A stretch of 64,000 nt of DNA from Antedon mediterranea (lineage: Eukaryota > Echinodermata > Crinoidea > Comatulida > Antedonidae): contig NC_092677.1 of the NCBI RefSeq assembly GCF_964355755.1, positions 12,486,601-12,550,600 of the forward strand, in the 5' to 3' direction. The notes under the pieces were generated by a model that was not told the DNA's origin, ran no database searches, and saw only the letters and a program-made list of their open reading frames with translations. The translations under genes were made by a program, and so were the position numbers. Positions 24,684 through 37,927 of the stretch are shown piece after piece. Position 1 is the stretch's first letter; the number at the start of each line of letters is the position of its first letter.

Positions 24684-26420
24684 GTCTAAGTCCGCTGTGT
24701 GACTTAGGCAATTAAGGAGAGCTGACTTATGATCTGCCTAACTCACTGCTTATATCAATATACTATATTTTTGTGTGTTTCTGCCTAAGTCAGCTGTATG
24801 ACTTAGGCAATTAAGGAGAGCTGACTTATGATCTGCCTAACTCACTGCTTATATCAATATACTATATTTTTTGTGTTTCTGCCTAAGTCAGCTGTGTGAC
24901 TTAGGCAATTAAGGAGAGCTGACTTATGATATGCCACTCACTGCTTATATCAATATACTATATTTTTGTAGATTCTGCCTAAGTCAGCTGTGTGACTTAG
25001 GCAATTAAGGAGAACTGACTTATGATCTGCCTAACTCACTGCTTATATCAATATACTATATTTTTTGTGTTTCTGCCTAAGTCAGCTGTGTGACTTAGGC
25101 AATTAAGGAGAGCTGACTTATGATCTGCCTAACTCACTGCTTATATCAATATACTATATTTTTTGTGTTTCTGCCTAAGTCAGCTGTGTGACTTAGGCAA
25201 TTAAGGAGAGCTGACTTATGATCTGCCTAACTCACTGCTTATATCAATATACTATATTTTTTGTGTTTCTGCCTAAGTCAGCTGTGTGACTTAGACAATT
25301 AAGGAGAGGAGACTCATAATTTTTTTAATAAAATAAGAAATACATTTTTATAGTATATTTTTTAACCCATTTGTTACAAATTCTTTCTTTTTTATTGCTA
25401 CTTTCCTTTTCTAAAATCATCAGTGTTAATTTTAATCTGAAGAGCTGATGCTATTAAATTTTGTTACTTAAAGGTAGCATTTTTTGTATATAGATGATAT
25501 CGACAGCCTCATAACAAAAGTGTCTAAGTCTTAATTTTTTTTTCTGCCTAACTCACTGCTTATATCAATATACTATATTTTTTGTGTTTCTGCCTAAGTC
25601 AGCTGTGTGACTTAGGCAATTAAGGAGAGCTGACTTATGATCTGCCTAACTCACTGCTTATATCAATATACTATATTTTTTGTGTTTCTGCCTAAGTCAG
25701 CTGTGTGACTTAGGCAATTAAGGAGAGCTGACTTATGATCTGCCTAACTCACTGCTTATATCAATATACTATATTTTTTGTGTTTCTGCCTAAGTCAGCT
25801 GTGTGACTTAGACAATTAAGGATAGGAGACTCATAATTTTTTTAATAAAATAAGAAATACATTTTTATAGTATATTTTTTAACCCATTTGTTACAAATTC
25901 TTTCTTTTTTATTGCTACTTTCCTTTTCTAAAATCATCAGTGTTAATTTTAATCTGAAGAGCTGATGCTATTAAATTTTGTTACTTAAAGGTAGCATTTT
26001 TTTGTATATAGATATCGACAGCCTCATAACAAAAGTGTCTAAGTCTTAATTTTTTTTTCTGCCTAACTCACTGCTTATATCAATATACTATATTTTTTGT
26101 GTTTCTGCCTAAGTCAGCTGTGTGACTTAGGCAATTAAAGAGAGCTGACTTATGATCTGCCTAACTCACTGCTTATATCAATATACTATATTTTTTGTGT
26201 TTCTGCCTAAGTCAGCTGTGTGACTTAGGCAATTAAGGAGAGGAGACTCATGATTTTTTAAATAAAATAAGAAATACATTTTTATAGTATATTTTTTAAC
26301 CCATTTGTTACAAATTCTTTCTCTTTTATTGCTACTTTCCTTTTCTAAAATCATCAGTGTTAATTTTAATCTGAAGAGCTGATGCTATTAAATTTTGTTA
26401 CTTAAAGGTAGCATTTTTTG
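24684..26420. repeat. Family B cassette 4 (expanded)
   Basis: The longest cassette: runs of 98-bp units, then three rounds of module plus units. It breaks off inside the module (GGTAGCATTTTTTG) directly against family A sequence (CGTGCGCAGAG), so the right junction differs from the other cassettes. Confidence 0.9.
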
Positions 26421-27565
26421 CGTGCGCAGAGTCGAATAATGCGTTCTGCTCATGTCAATTGGCTATAGATACCACTTTTGACATAAATGGTTACTATAGC
26501 ATAATAAACATGCGCAGAGTCGAATAATGGGTTCTGCGCACGCCAATTGTACTATAGTAACAAGTTTTATCGAAAAATAAAAAGGTCGAAAATTAGTAAT
26601 TTTTGTAAAAAATCACTGTACTATAGTACAGGGAAATTTTCGAAAAATTGCCAATTTTTACCTTTTTATTTTTTGACATAAATGGTTACTATAGCATTAT
26701 AAACATGCGCAGAGTCGAATAATGCGTTCTGCGCATGTCAATTGGCTATAGTAACCACTTTTGACATATGGTTAATATAGCATAATAAACATGCGCAGAG
26801 TCGAATAATGGGTTCTGCGCATGCAAATTGTACTATAGTAACAAGTTTTATCGAAAAATAAAAAGTTCAAAAATTTGTCATTTTTGTAAAAAATCGCTAT
26901 ACTATAGTACAGGAAAATTTTCGAAAAATAATGGCCAATTTTCTACCCTTTTATTTTTTGACATAAATGGTTACCATAGCATTATAAACATGCGCAGAGT
27001 CGAATAATCGGTTCTGCGCATGTCAATTATGCTATAGTGATAAGTTTTATCGAAAAATAAAAAGGTCGAAAATTAGTAATTTTTCTAAAAAAAATTTTTC
27101 GAAAAATGGCCAATTTTCGACCCTTTTATTTTTTGACATAAATGGTTACTATAGCATTATAAACATGCGCAAAGTCGAATAATTGAAACCAGTTTTATGA
27201 AAAAATAAAAAGGTCGAAAAAATCCATATACAGGGAAATTTTCTAAAAATGTGCAATTTTCGACCCTTGTGAAAACAATGGCCTAGATTTTGACTTTTCC
27301 AAAATATTGAGGTAACATGCAAAGACCACATTATTAGATTCTGCATGTCACAATATGTTAAAGTAATTATGTCGGGAAATAAAAGGGTTGAATTTTGGCC
27401 GTTTGAGAAAAAGATTTTTAATAAAAAGGCGTCAAGACTTTGAAACATAATATTTTGAGTTAAGATGAGCATACCACATTATCTGCGTCTGCGCATGTTA
27501 CATTATAATAGTAACCAGTTCTGTAAAAAAATAAAAGGGTCGAATTTTGGCCACTTTTTGAACAA
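26421..27565. repeat. Satellite family A, block 5, eroding at its right edge
   Basis: Recognisable units to about 27.2 kb, then increasingly mutated fragments (CATGCAAAGACC, CTGCATGTCACAATATG, AGGGTCGAATTTTGGCC) to about 27565. Beyond it the sequence is unique. Confidence 0.85.
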
Positions 27566-27979
27566 ATCCTAATACTGCCCTCTATAGTTTCAAGAAAACA
27601 ACTACTTTCCTAAACATATTTAGGAAAAAATAAAAAATATTTAGGATAAATAAAACTAGATTTTAATATGTTCTTTCTCAATCAATTCTTTTTCAAAAGA
27701 GTTACAAAAATTTAACTTTTTACTTGTAACTTGTTACTTGTTTGCTTTTATTATTGCTTTTTCTTTTATATCTTTTTTTATTTTTGTAAATGTTGTTGTT
27801 AACCATACCTTGATATTAAGGTGAATGTTAATAAATTTGAATTTATAGTGTTTGCATAGCTATCCCCATTATTGGGGACATTTCACCGTCATTGACATTA
27901 TGTTGACATAGCACAACAATGAGAGACATTAATTTTGATGAGAAGGTCATGGAACACTAATTAATTTTAATTGAATTGA

Positions 27980-28288
27980 TTGAAATATATATTTATACTG
28001 GGTAACCTCTTCAGTCAAAGACTGGTCTCCCAGAGGGCCCAGTTGGTGATCAGTGGCTGTGATGTACTAATACACCGGGGTAACCCCCTACTCGTCTCGA
28101 AAGATGTACTAGGTTCTTTAAAGTGCACACGAGCAAGTTGTGTACACTGGACCTACGGTTTATAGTCCTTATCCGAGAAGACTCGTTCTACCACCAGAAC
28201 CATGGAGTGAGTGAGCCTCGAACCCCTGCCGATGTTATGGCTACGTGATTACGGTTCCACTGTCTTAACCGCTCGGCCACTCACCCAC
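27980..28288 (-). mobile_element. tRNA(Leu/Ser)-derived SINE, near full length
   Basis: Read on the minus strand the head is GGGTGAGTGGCCGAGCGG (A box of a class II tRNA), followed by the B box GGGGTTCGAGGC (plus 28215-28226). The body contains GGACTATAAACCGTAGGTCC and GTGCACTTTAAAGAACC, and the tail ends in GGTTACCCAGTATAAATA. A 5'-truncated copy lies at 61.64-61.81 kb and a deleted one at 6.89 kb. Not a working tRNA gene: no complete cloverleaf can be drawn. Confidence 0.85.
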
Positions 28289-28380
28289 AGAAAAACAACT
28301 AAAAACCTGAGACCTGTAACCCTTGGTAGGGTCATCATAAAAAAAAATTAGAATAACGTGAGTTACCTAATTTCATCTAT

Positions 28381-28494
28381 ACAGTATATTTTAATCTATA
28401 CAGTATATTTTAATCTATACAGTATATTTTAATCTATACAGTATATTTTAATCTATACAGTATATTTTAATCTATACAGTATATTTTAATCTCT
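28381..28494 (+). repeat. 19-bp tandem repeat, six copies
   Basis: Unit ACAGTATATTTTAATCTAT repeated perfectly, with only the last copy altered at its end. Confidence 0.95.
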
Positions 28495-29309
28495 TATAGA
28501 TCATCGGAATGTGACCCATGTGATTAAACATGTGATGTTTGTGATGCCTGTTTACGCTCTGTGTTAGATTAGGAAAATGTACTTCATACAATGTATACAT
28601 TTGACTTAAAATGAAACAAAACAAAAAGATTTGTATTGAATTTTGAGGATGCTATAAATCAGACAGTATTTACACTTAAAATAAAAATCATAATGTACCG
28701 CACTTCTGTTAAGACAAATGTAGGCCTAATAATCAAAGATGAATATTTTCAGTTATTATGCAGAATTTTTAATTTTAATCAAGCCCCAAGTCCTGATTTT
28801 AATGCAGAATTATAAGCGAAATGAAATAATATATAATTCATAGGTGATGTAATTGAAAAAAATAAATCAACTTCTTGTTTTGAAGTGTAATTAAATTCAA
28901 ACAATAATGTAACCTATTTCAATAGATAATACATACAGAAATATCGCCACTTTACACAAGTTTTAATAAGGAAATTGATTTTACATTAAAGTTGCTCATA
29001 CAAATCTAATGTTTAATTAGAATTTGCAAATCTGAAAGTGCTAAGATAACGAAGTTCTTCCAATTTTGAATTTACTAATGATTGATTGAATTTAGTGATT
29101 TTATGACGACTCTTGGCACACTTTTGTTCTATAACCTACTATCTTTGAATCAAAACTATTAGAACAATTTATTAATATTTATTACAATTATAACTGCAAT
29201 ATTAAGTAAGTAATTAAATTTATTGTCATTTGTAAATATATAAAAAACATTTACATTGAAATGAATTGAACGGTTTCGGCTAACAACAAATAAATAGAAC
29301 TTAAATACT

Positions 29310-29422
29310 TGGTGAAACTATCCCCCACCGGACACCATCCGGGTATTTATAGAACTGGTTTCGGGGTTGGTAAAAAACTAAACCCTGCCGGACACCATAC
29401 TGGTATTTCAAAGTTTCGGGGA
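29310..29422 (+). repeat. Diverged two-copy repeat
   Basis: CCGGACACCATCCGGGTATTT...GGTTTCGGGG is followed about 62 bp later by CCGGACACCATACTGGTATTT...GTTTCGGGG. Confidence 0.6.
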
Positions 29423-30191
29423 CAGAAACATTAAATATATTCATATTTGATTAGACACTATAAAGTACAGTATATAATATATATAGTTAAAGAAAGAATG
29501 TGATAACAGTGATATTCAAAAATTATAATGTGTAAATAAAATAATAATTTTAACTAAATACATTAGAAAAGTCATTCAAACATAAAACAATTTTAATGAT
29601 GCATGATAACAATCCTTATACAGTAGTGTACCTTTGATGTCTAAGGATGAAACCGCAATGACCTCTCTTTGTTTCAGTAACTAGGCCTGTCTATAATTCA
29701 ACAAATAATAATTATCATTATTACAATTTCATTGCAACAATGGGTTGAAAAGAAAATTAGAAGGCAGCTGCTCTTAATTTTTTGAACGCTTATTGATAAT
29801 TTAAAGTTGCTAATGAATGCAGAAATTAATTGAATTAAAACCCTTTTAGATACCAATATTCAGAGACAATATATGACATATGTTCAGAGACACACTTGAA
29901 AATAAAGATTAAATTGTCTTTGATTAATTAAATTTAATTAACTTGGTTTCTGTAGAGGATTGTTTTAACTGAAAGTGGTAGAATATATATATTTAATTTT
30001 TAAAGTTAATACTATTTTTTTACATATCAAAATTTTGTTTACATATTTTTGTATGTTATTTTTTAAAATAACAAACAATTTATTAGCAAATTTATCAGTA
30101 AGAAAATTCAATAACTTTATTTGAAAGAGTTTTTTTTCATGTAATAAGCTTTCCCATTGAACTAAGTGTGAACAGACCGTATTTTGAAGAC

Positions 30192-30342
30192 TGTGGTCGT
30201 ATTCACCATTCACACTTAGGCTAAGGAAAACTACACATCCAAGTGAATACAATTTAGAGAAATACTATTTATTGAGTTAATTCAAATAGTTATTATTTAA
30301 GGAAAATATTTCACTTAAGTGAGATTGGTGAATACGGTCACT
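30192..30342. mobile_element. MITE with GTATTCACC inverted termini
   Basis: The left end TGGTCGTATTCACCATTCAC is the near inverse of the right end TAAGTGAGATTGGTGAATAC followed by GGTCA, giving about 25-bp imperfect terminal repeats around an AT-rich core of about 100 bp. No coding capacity; target duplication not clear. Confidence 0.6.
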
Positions 30343-31510
30343 AGTGCTTACAAAAATGTTAGTAGTAAAGGAAGCAATGAAATAGGCCTAGAGTAAATAG
30401 AATTGAGAACAGTCAACATGAAGTGGTTACGTTCAAAACCATTGGTTTAAGATTGTTTTACATTTGTTATAAAATGTCATTTGCTTGATTAAAAATATAA
30501 ATTATAACATAAGAGTTTTGCTTGAAGACTTGGCAGAAAAAAAAAATGGATTTGGATTGGTACCGGGCTAGTAGTACACTTTGTAATGTACTTTTCACAG
30601 TAATATAAGTCTATGACTCTGATCCATGTACTGCAATGCCACATTCCATAAGATACAGTAGTTATCACAAAAATGCCACCCTTTTCTATTTCTCTGATTC
30701 TGAATATTTAAAAATACATTACTTTGATTAAGATTTGCTAAAATTACAATTCTTTGAATATATTTATCCAGGTCAGTAAAGCAACGGAGGCATGAATCAA
30801 TAATCTTGATTAATTCATGCACTGAACATAACATATTTGCATCATATTTGATAATAATTTGTTTGTAGAAGTCGCCTAAGAATCAATGACCCCAAATAGC
30901 TTGTTCAATTGATGCTTAAGCCGCAACTCAAATGGAAAAACTCTTTGTCCCGAGGCTTTACGTTTCTTACTTGAAAATATGAAATTTAAGGATTAGAAAA
31001 ATAATTAAAAGTACAATTAACGGAAGATAGAATTGAAAATGAAGAAGTATTTGAAATGGAACATAGATGATGGATTTAAAGTGAATTCTTCCACGGTAAT
31101 AATACATTATAACAAAACAAAAACGCTTTAGTAAATTGTTTTCATTTTAGATCGGTACTCGGCATCATTTACTTTTGATTATGTGAGTTTTGTAATTAAT
31201 AGCGACAATGGAGGATCTGTGTAAGAACCAATTAATTAAATGTACGATAAGAGTTTAAAACGTATTGACAAGTTTTATTAAAAAAGGTATTAAATAACTT
31301 GCAATGCATACTAATACGATACTCGGATGTCTAACTATTGTCTTTGCTAATTCTAATTCTGCTTAAGATTACACCGTTGTAGAATTCTTAATTCTGAATA
31401 TTCTAATTCTCAAATAGCAGTTTCACAAGTACATAAATATATTTACTTCTTCTTAGTTTAAACAGAATGGTGGTGTGGATACTTCTCTACAGATATGAAA
31501 AATGTCTTTC

Positions 31511-31690
31511 ATCATCATTATTATCATCATTGGCTATTATTATCATTATTATCATCATTGGCTATTATTATCATTATTATCACTATTATTATTATCACTA
31601 TCATTATCATCACTATCATTACTATCACTATCATTATCATCACTATCATTATCATCACTATCATTAATATCATCACCAAACACCACTACT
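31511..31690 (+). repeat. ATC/ATT trinucleotide microsatellite
   Basis: Long imperfect run of CATCATTATTATCATCATT-type triplets. Because the unit is three bases, all three forward frames stay open; none is taken as a gene. Confidence 0.95.
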
Positions 31691-32830
31691 GTATGTAGTC
31701 ACTATTATCACTATACCAACATCAGCATATAGTACAAGCACCTATAGTATCACCATCAACATCACTACCACCAATGACATCATGTATATGAAAAACATCA
31801 CACCATTATCAACAATGTTTACAATTCAAAAATCTTTTCATATAAAGAACTAAGAAATTACACAAGTTCATTAAAATTATGGTATAGGATGTTGGCCCTG
31901 GATAATTATGCCTGAAAACAATGCTAGTAACAGCAATGCAAACTATTAAATATGTATTTTTTTTATAATACTTTAAATTAACCAATCAATTGTTGAAATG
32001 AAAAAGTAGGTATTTGTAATTAGTAACAATTATTAAATTAATTATTATAACTACTTACATCTTTAACAAGGTTCTTCCCAAAGAAATTACTTTATATTAT
32101 TACAATATATTTTATTATTAACAATTTGTTTTACTTCATATTTCAAATTCATAAACTGAAAAAAAAACAAAAAGTATTGGATTAGTTTAAATGTTTTGTA
32201 GAATATGCTATGACATATCAGAAACAAACTTATTATTTTCTTTTAACAAAGTTTAACAATAAAAAAAAATATATATTACTTAATATACAATTACATTTAT
32301 AGATATTTTTATCATTATCCTATATTGGGTGATTTATTTTAAATTAATAATGAAAAAAGACTACATTATAAGGTCAAGTTTGTATAGAGGTCACAGACAT
32401 GGTCAATCTAGTGCACACCAAAACCAAAGGTCATAAAGTTGAGATTGTTAAATTTTTCACAGTCTGCCGCTGCCCGCTGCCGCTCACTGTATCTGGGTTG
32501 TACTGTCAACCAAAGCAAAGCGTAATAAATTACACAACTATGATTTATAGTTATCAAAAAAAATAATTTATTCAAAATGTACATTCCACGGGGAATAAAT
32601 CTAAATTGCTATTTACTGTAAATTTAGTCTAGATATGCGGTAACAGCCCAAAGCAAGAATACATATTTATATAGAGTATTATTCCGACACAAAATCTCAA
32701 TTAGATTTTCAGAAACTAAGATTGAAATTAATACTTTAATTACATAAAATAAGCAGATTGTGTAATTTTTGCTAATGAAATTTATTTTTCTTTGTTCGGA
32801 GTTGAACTTGAAATTCCTCGACCTTGAGAA

Positions 32831-33130
32831 CATTTTTAGAAAACACAAGTTTATATTTTAGATTATCCCAAGTTATAAATAAACATAACTTTTTAAAATT
32901 TAAACATAATAATACTGTATATATATTTTCCAATATTTGTTATTTGATTTGAAGAACTTTTAAATAAAAAATGCTCAACTTTGATTACATTTTAGAAAAC
33001 ACACGTTTAGTTTTTAGATTATCCCAAGTTAAAATAAATATAACTTTTAAAAAATTAAACATAATAATACTGTATATATATATTTAAATATTTGTTATTT
33101 GATTTGAAGAACTTTTAAATAAAAAATTAT
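32831..33130 (+). repeat. 159-bp tandem duplication
   Basis: TTTTAGAAAACAC...GATTATCCCAAGTT...GATTTGAAGAACTTTTAAAT occurs twice in direct orientation at a period of about 159 bp, with moderate divergence. Confidence 0.85.
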
Positions 33131-36100
33131 CTAACTAAACTATTATTAACAAAAAACATATATTATAATAAAAATTGCTGGTAGATAAGTTGAAAATTAG
33201 AATTAGAACAATAGACTCATCACAGACTTACAATCTTGGCTTGGTGAATATGGAGGACCATGATTACTATATTGATATTTAGTGAAAGAAAAGAAAATGA
33301 GCATGTCACTGTGAGAGGATACTTGTAGATAAGAAGTGTCATTTTAACCTATGCTATGGTATCAGAGGCTTTTATAAATAAATATAATCAGGATAGAAAA
33401 AAATCACTTAAGTTTTAATTTTAATATTAAAAGTTTCCTTAGAGAGTAACGTAAGTGCACATATTATCACTAGTGTCTTTAAACTGTCAGCTACTCTCAT
33501 TAAAATTGTTATTTTAAATTGTATAAAACCAAATTTCAAACTAAAAGTTAAACATCAACAAAGCAATAATGAAACTGACATTAAAACACAATATGTTTCC
33601 AAACGTTAAATTGATTTTTTTTTAACGATTAACTTTTACTAAATGTCACATTTTAGTTGCACTAAAGAAAAGATATTGTATGAGAAGTCATTTTTTGGAA
33701 GGGGGTTAGGTTAGGGCAGAATAAATGTTAGAAAATGTACTTTATTTCATTATTTGTTAGAAGTGAAGGTGCATAGGGTTGCTACCAACACAATGCAACA
33801 GAAATAAATCCATGATACTTCATGTAGCCCTAATTTGTAGACTTTCCAGCTCTAGGAAGATCAGTCAATCACACATTTCATCTCCACAAAAAAAAGCATG
33901 AAAAATAATGGTAAAAACCACATAAAATGTAATGCATACAGTATATTTCTGCCAAAAACATCAACATCAATGACTCAATAAAGTCATCAGTTAAATTTGA
34001 CCGGCTGCGATTACAATCAATGTCAACAATAATGTTTCATGCGCAACCCCTTCTTATAAATGTACTAGTCTTGTTAGCATATGGCATATGTTGTCGAGCC
34101 TAGACAACTGACTCTTGAAAGCCTTTATATCAACTTTCTTCATATATTATATTATTTAAGTTTTAAAAAACAATGTTATGAAATATATAAATACTTTATT
34201 TCAACATGGAAAAGCTATCACAAAAGGTAGTAATCAATACATTAGTAATTTAAAAATAACAAAAAGAGATAAAAATTACCAAATTACCAAAAATTGTTTT
34301 ATCATTGTCATAGCTATTTTCAACATTTTATTTATTAAGAAGTTTCTGGTTCTGCTAAAAAAAGTACAATTACTTACAATTACCATCTAACATCCTCAAA
34401 GTCTATCTTCCAACACAGAATTCTTTGACCAGTAGTTACCAAAGTTACTGATCCATAAGCACCTCTGTTGGAATATCATAATTAACCCCTGCATAACAAT
34501 TTGTAAGGTACTTCATCAACTTGGTAGGGTGCAGTGGCCTATACCATTTTAGAAGCAAGTAGGCCTACAATTTTTTATTTTTGTATTTAAAACACTAATT
34601 TTAATAACAGTCCAACAATATTTGAGTATTAACAGCGCTGCATAAGTGCTTAAAACATTTTCTTGATATAAAAGAATTCTAGGCCTAATGACTGGCAATT
34701 CCAGGCTAATTATTTAGTGGAAAGAAGACGGATTAAATGCATTACGTTGCGTCATTAAAAACCTATTAAAATGGGAGTCACTCATTTTGCGTGGTTATTG
34801 ACGATAATAATGACCACTTCTAACATCAACGTTTTTAAAAAATGTAATTAACTAACGGCATGCTGGATGTCATTAGAGCATAACTGTACTTGTAATTATT
34901 GTTTGAATGTCAATTTTCGTCCATTTATTTTTTTTTATGCAAAAGTAAACCCAAGTGATGATATCTAAAGAATATTTACATTATAAGTATTAACAAAATA
35001 AATATACTAACTTTATATTGGTCATAGAAAGTAAACAATACTGAATAATTTTTGCATTTAAAATTGTTTTATAAATAAATAGAAATATTTATAGAAATAA
35101 ACGAAGTTGAAAGTCTAGAATTTAACATGAAGGTAAAAAGAAATATAGTATCCATCACCTGGCAGATCCAGGACCTAAAAATGTAACCTGTTTCCTACTT
35201 TATTCTAAAAAAATCAGGATGGTGATTTTAATCCAACTCTGACTTCTAAGAAATGTCCATTTTAAAGTAAAGTATAAATAAATAATTAAAATCAAAGAAG
35301 TATAAAAAGGTTATGTCAATTTACATACTATAACGGACAATTTGAAATAACTGTGACAGCACCCTCTAGAGGCCTTCATACTGGATGTAACGGTTCTGTC
35401 CAAACCATGAAACTACTGTACTGTAGTCGATTGTTGAATAATACTGTGGTAACATGTCAAAACTTTCTCATCCAATTATCAATGATGGTGTGAAATGTGT
35501 CACATGACTCAAAACACAAACCATCCATCATCACTATGGCAACCTCATCTGTCTTTGATGTCCAGATGATGGTTGTTTAAACTGACAATTTATTCACCAA
35601 CCTAGTTTTGCTAATTGTTTTCATAAAATAATATATTATCTATGATTTTTTTTTTATAATATATTCTTTGGGTTTAATGCTGAAGTAGCATCATTTTACG
35701 TTGATGAGTAGCCTATTTTTGATTGGCATCTATATAGTTAAACTTCTGCAGTCAAAAGAGATACATTGTAATTATTAGGCAAGAAATAAAAATATTATTA
35801 GTTTTGTTGAAATCAGTCCAAAGAAACTGTGTGTGTGTGTTACCAGAGTATTATTTTAATAGCAATTTACAGTAAATACAGCTTAACTGAAAACCAAATT
35901 GTGCTATTTGGGGTGGGTGAGTGAGCAAGTACGATGTATTAACCATTTAATAATTAATTACTATTAAAATATAGCAAAAAAACACAAAATCAGTTTTTTT
36001 TTTTTACTGTAATATGAAATGTGTGCTTTTGACTATTCTGTAATATTATATGCATTGGATAATAAATATTATTAATATTTTTTTTTTTCAAATTTAGTAT

Positions 36101-36639
36101 TCATAGAGATTCTTATTGCTTAAAGCTTATATCATATTTTGGCATTTCTAAGTTTTTATGTTGTACCACATTTTTTGTTCATTGTAAATTCAAGCGCCAA
36201 GTTTGCTAATTCATCCAAAATGACAATGAGAATGTTGTCATGAGATAGCAAAATATGTAATTCAATTCTTAACGACGAGAGCAATGTCAGAACTCATCAA
36301 CAGCAGAATGACAATCGGTCAACGAGGGCGTACCATACATGCAGCGTAAAAAAACAAATCCTCCAGCATTAAAATCAGAGACATAGATTTATTGAGCTTG
36401 AATATTCTGATTCTGTTCAAAAGTAAGCGGTATTTCTTTAATCTAATCTTATAATAAGATAATCTTATATATCATATCATGTTTAGAACTTAAACATAAA
36501 AAAAATAAAATATGGAATTGTTATACAAATTATGAAATAGGTAAATTATTTAAAACAGAATATTATATTGTACAAATATAAAAGCATGTGTAAAAATTAC
36601 TAAAATATCATAATGTCATATATCTATAACAGTAGGGGA

Positions 36640-37210
36640 GACCTTTGGGATCAAACACAATCTCCTCTTAGTAGGAGTATCGCTTCAATAGGAGTTTTAA
36701 AACATATATTTCCACTTAATTGAAGTATCCATGTGAGGTGTCCCTTAAATAGGAGTTGTTTAAAATATATATTTCTCCTTGTTTGTTTCTCAAGAAAGTG
36801 TCCCAAAGAAAGAATTACACTGGTTAATATCTATAAGATGGTGATGAGGATGATGATGATAATAATGATGAACTTTGATGCAAAGTAATTATTATGTTAT
36901 ACATTTATTACAGTAGACCAAAGAATGTGGCCTCTTAAGCGGAGTGTCTCTTAAATAGAACTTGATAGTTTTATAACATATAGGCCTATTTCCCTTCATT
37001 TGTTTTACATTATTAGAGTATCCTACTTAATAAGGGTGTCCCTTAAATAGGAGTTGGCTGTTTTAAAACATATATTTCCCCTTGTTTGTTTCTCAAGAAA
37101 GTGTCCCTTTAATATTGGTGTCCCAAAGAAGGGATTCTGTTGTCTTTATTATATATGTTTGGAATTAGACTGGTTGGTAACTATAGGATAACAATGATGA
37201 TGATAATAAT
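36640..37210 (+). repeat. Diverged direct repeats with TGTCCCTTAAATAGGAGTTG
   Basis: Blocks around 36740 and 37040 share TGTCCCTTAAATAGGAGTTG, CATATATTTCCCCTTG, TGTTTCTCAAGAAAGTGTCC and a following GATGATGATAATAATGAT run, at an offset of roughly 300 bp. Weaker copies lie at 36640 and 36940. Confidence 0.7.
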
Positions 37211-37927
37211 GATTAAGATACTAAACGATATGCTACAAAAGTTTGTAATCTCAAATTGTGAAAACAATCTTTGGGATCATTAAACAGAAACCTTGTTCCT
37301 AATCTATGTGAACAAAGTTAAGTATTTTATAAATCAATATCTCTGTAATTCAGCAATCTATCTAATATACTCACATATACTGTGACACTTGATAATGTCC
37401 AATTAAATTATGCAAACTTGATTTTTTTCAACTTCACATTTCATCAGATTACAGTGTCTAAAAAGACACTGTGATAGTTGGTTAGTAAAAAGCAACCCAG
37501 TTTTCTACTCGTTAATTTGTTTGCATTATATATCAGTATATATTAAGAAAAAGGAGTAGAGAATACATACTGTTCTACTTACTATGTAAGATATGGATAC
37601 AGAAAGTTAGACCAGACCACAAGAACGGCACCCAAATACTGCAACCTTTTTTTATAAAATACTATAGATATAGGCCTATAGAAGTAATGACATATAATTT
37701 CACTTAGCTATTAATTGATCATTTTTGCACTTCAACCCTGACCAATGTACTCAATAACCAGAAATGGTGTGTGTACATCAGAGATACAGATAAAACAGGT
37801 GTCCCAACAAAAAGACTTTTTCTTTAAAAAAAAAATGATAACCCACCTAATATATGAACGCCACTTGATGACATGCTCTGTACCAAACATTGATGAATAT
37901 CTGCAGTTGATTTAAGCACAAACATAC

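Larger units (their letters stand above)
21994..25012. repeat. Higher-order tandem duplication, 1,796-bp offset
   Basis: Family A block plus the start of a B cassette (21994-23216) recurs at 23790-25012 with a constant 1,796-bp offset. The copies diverge in structure after that, where the second carries more 98-bp units before the module. Confidence 0.82.

Noticed and set aside
12775-27565. CRISPR array or bacterial repeat system
   Set aside because: Units are contiguous or palindromic without unique spacers, and the context is plainly animal nuclear DNA.
28190-28288. Functional tRNA-Leu/Ser gene
   Set aside because: A and B boxes are present but no complete cloverleaf or acceptor stem forms, and SINE body sequence follows; copies elsewhere show it is a retroelement.
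30595-30834. 79-codon minus-strand frame (MLCSVHELIKII...)
   Set aside because: Mildly protein-like but without splice signals, domain or partner exons; length is within chance for AT-rich DNA with biased composition.
31467-31732. Three overlapping Ile/Tyr/Ser/His-rich frames
   Set aside because: Direct result of the ATC/ATT microsatellite.
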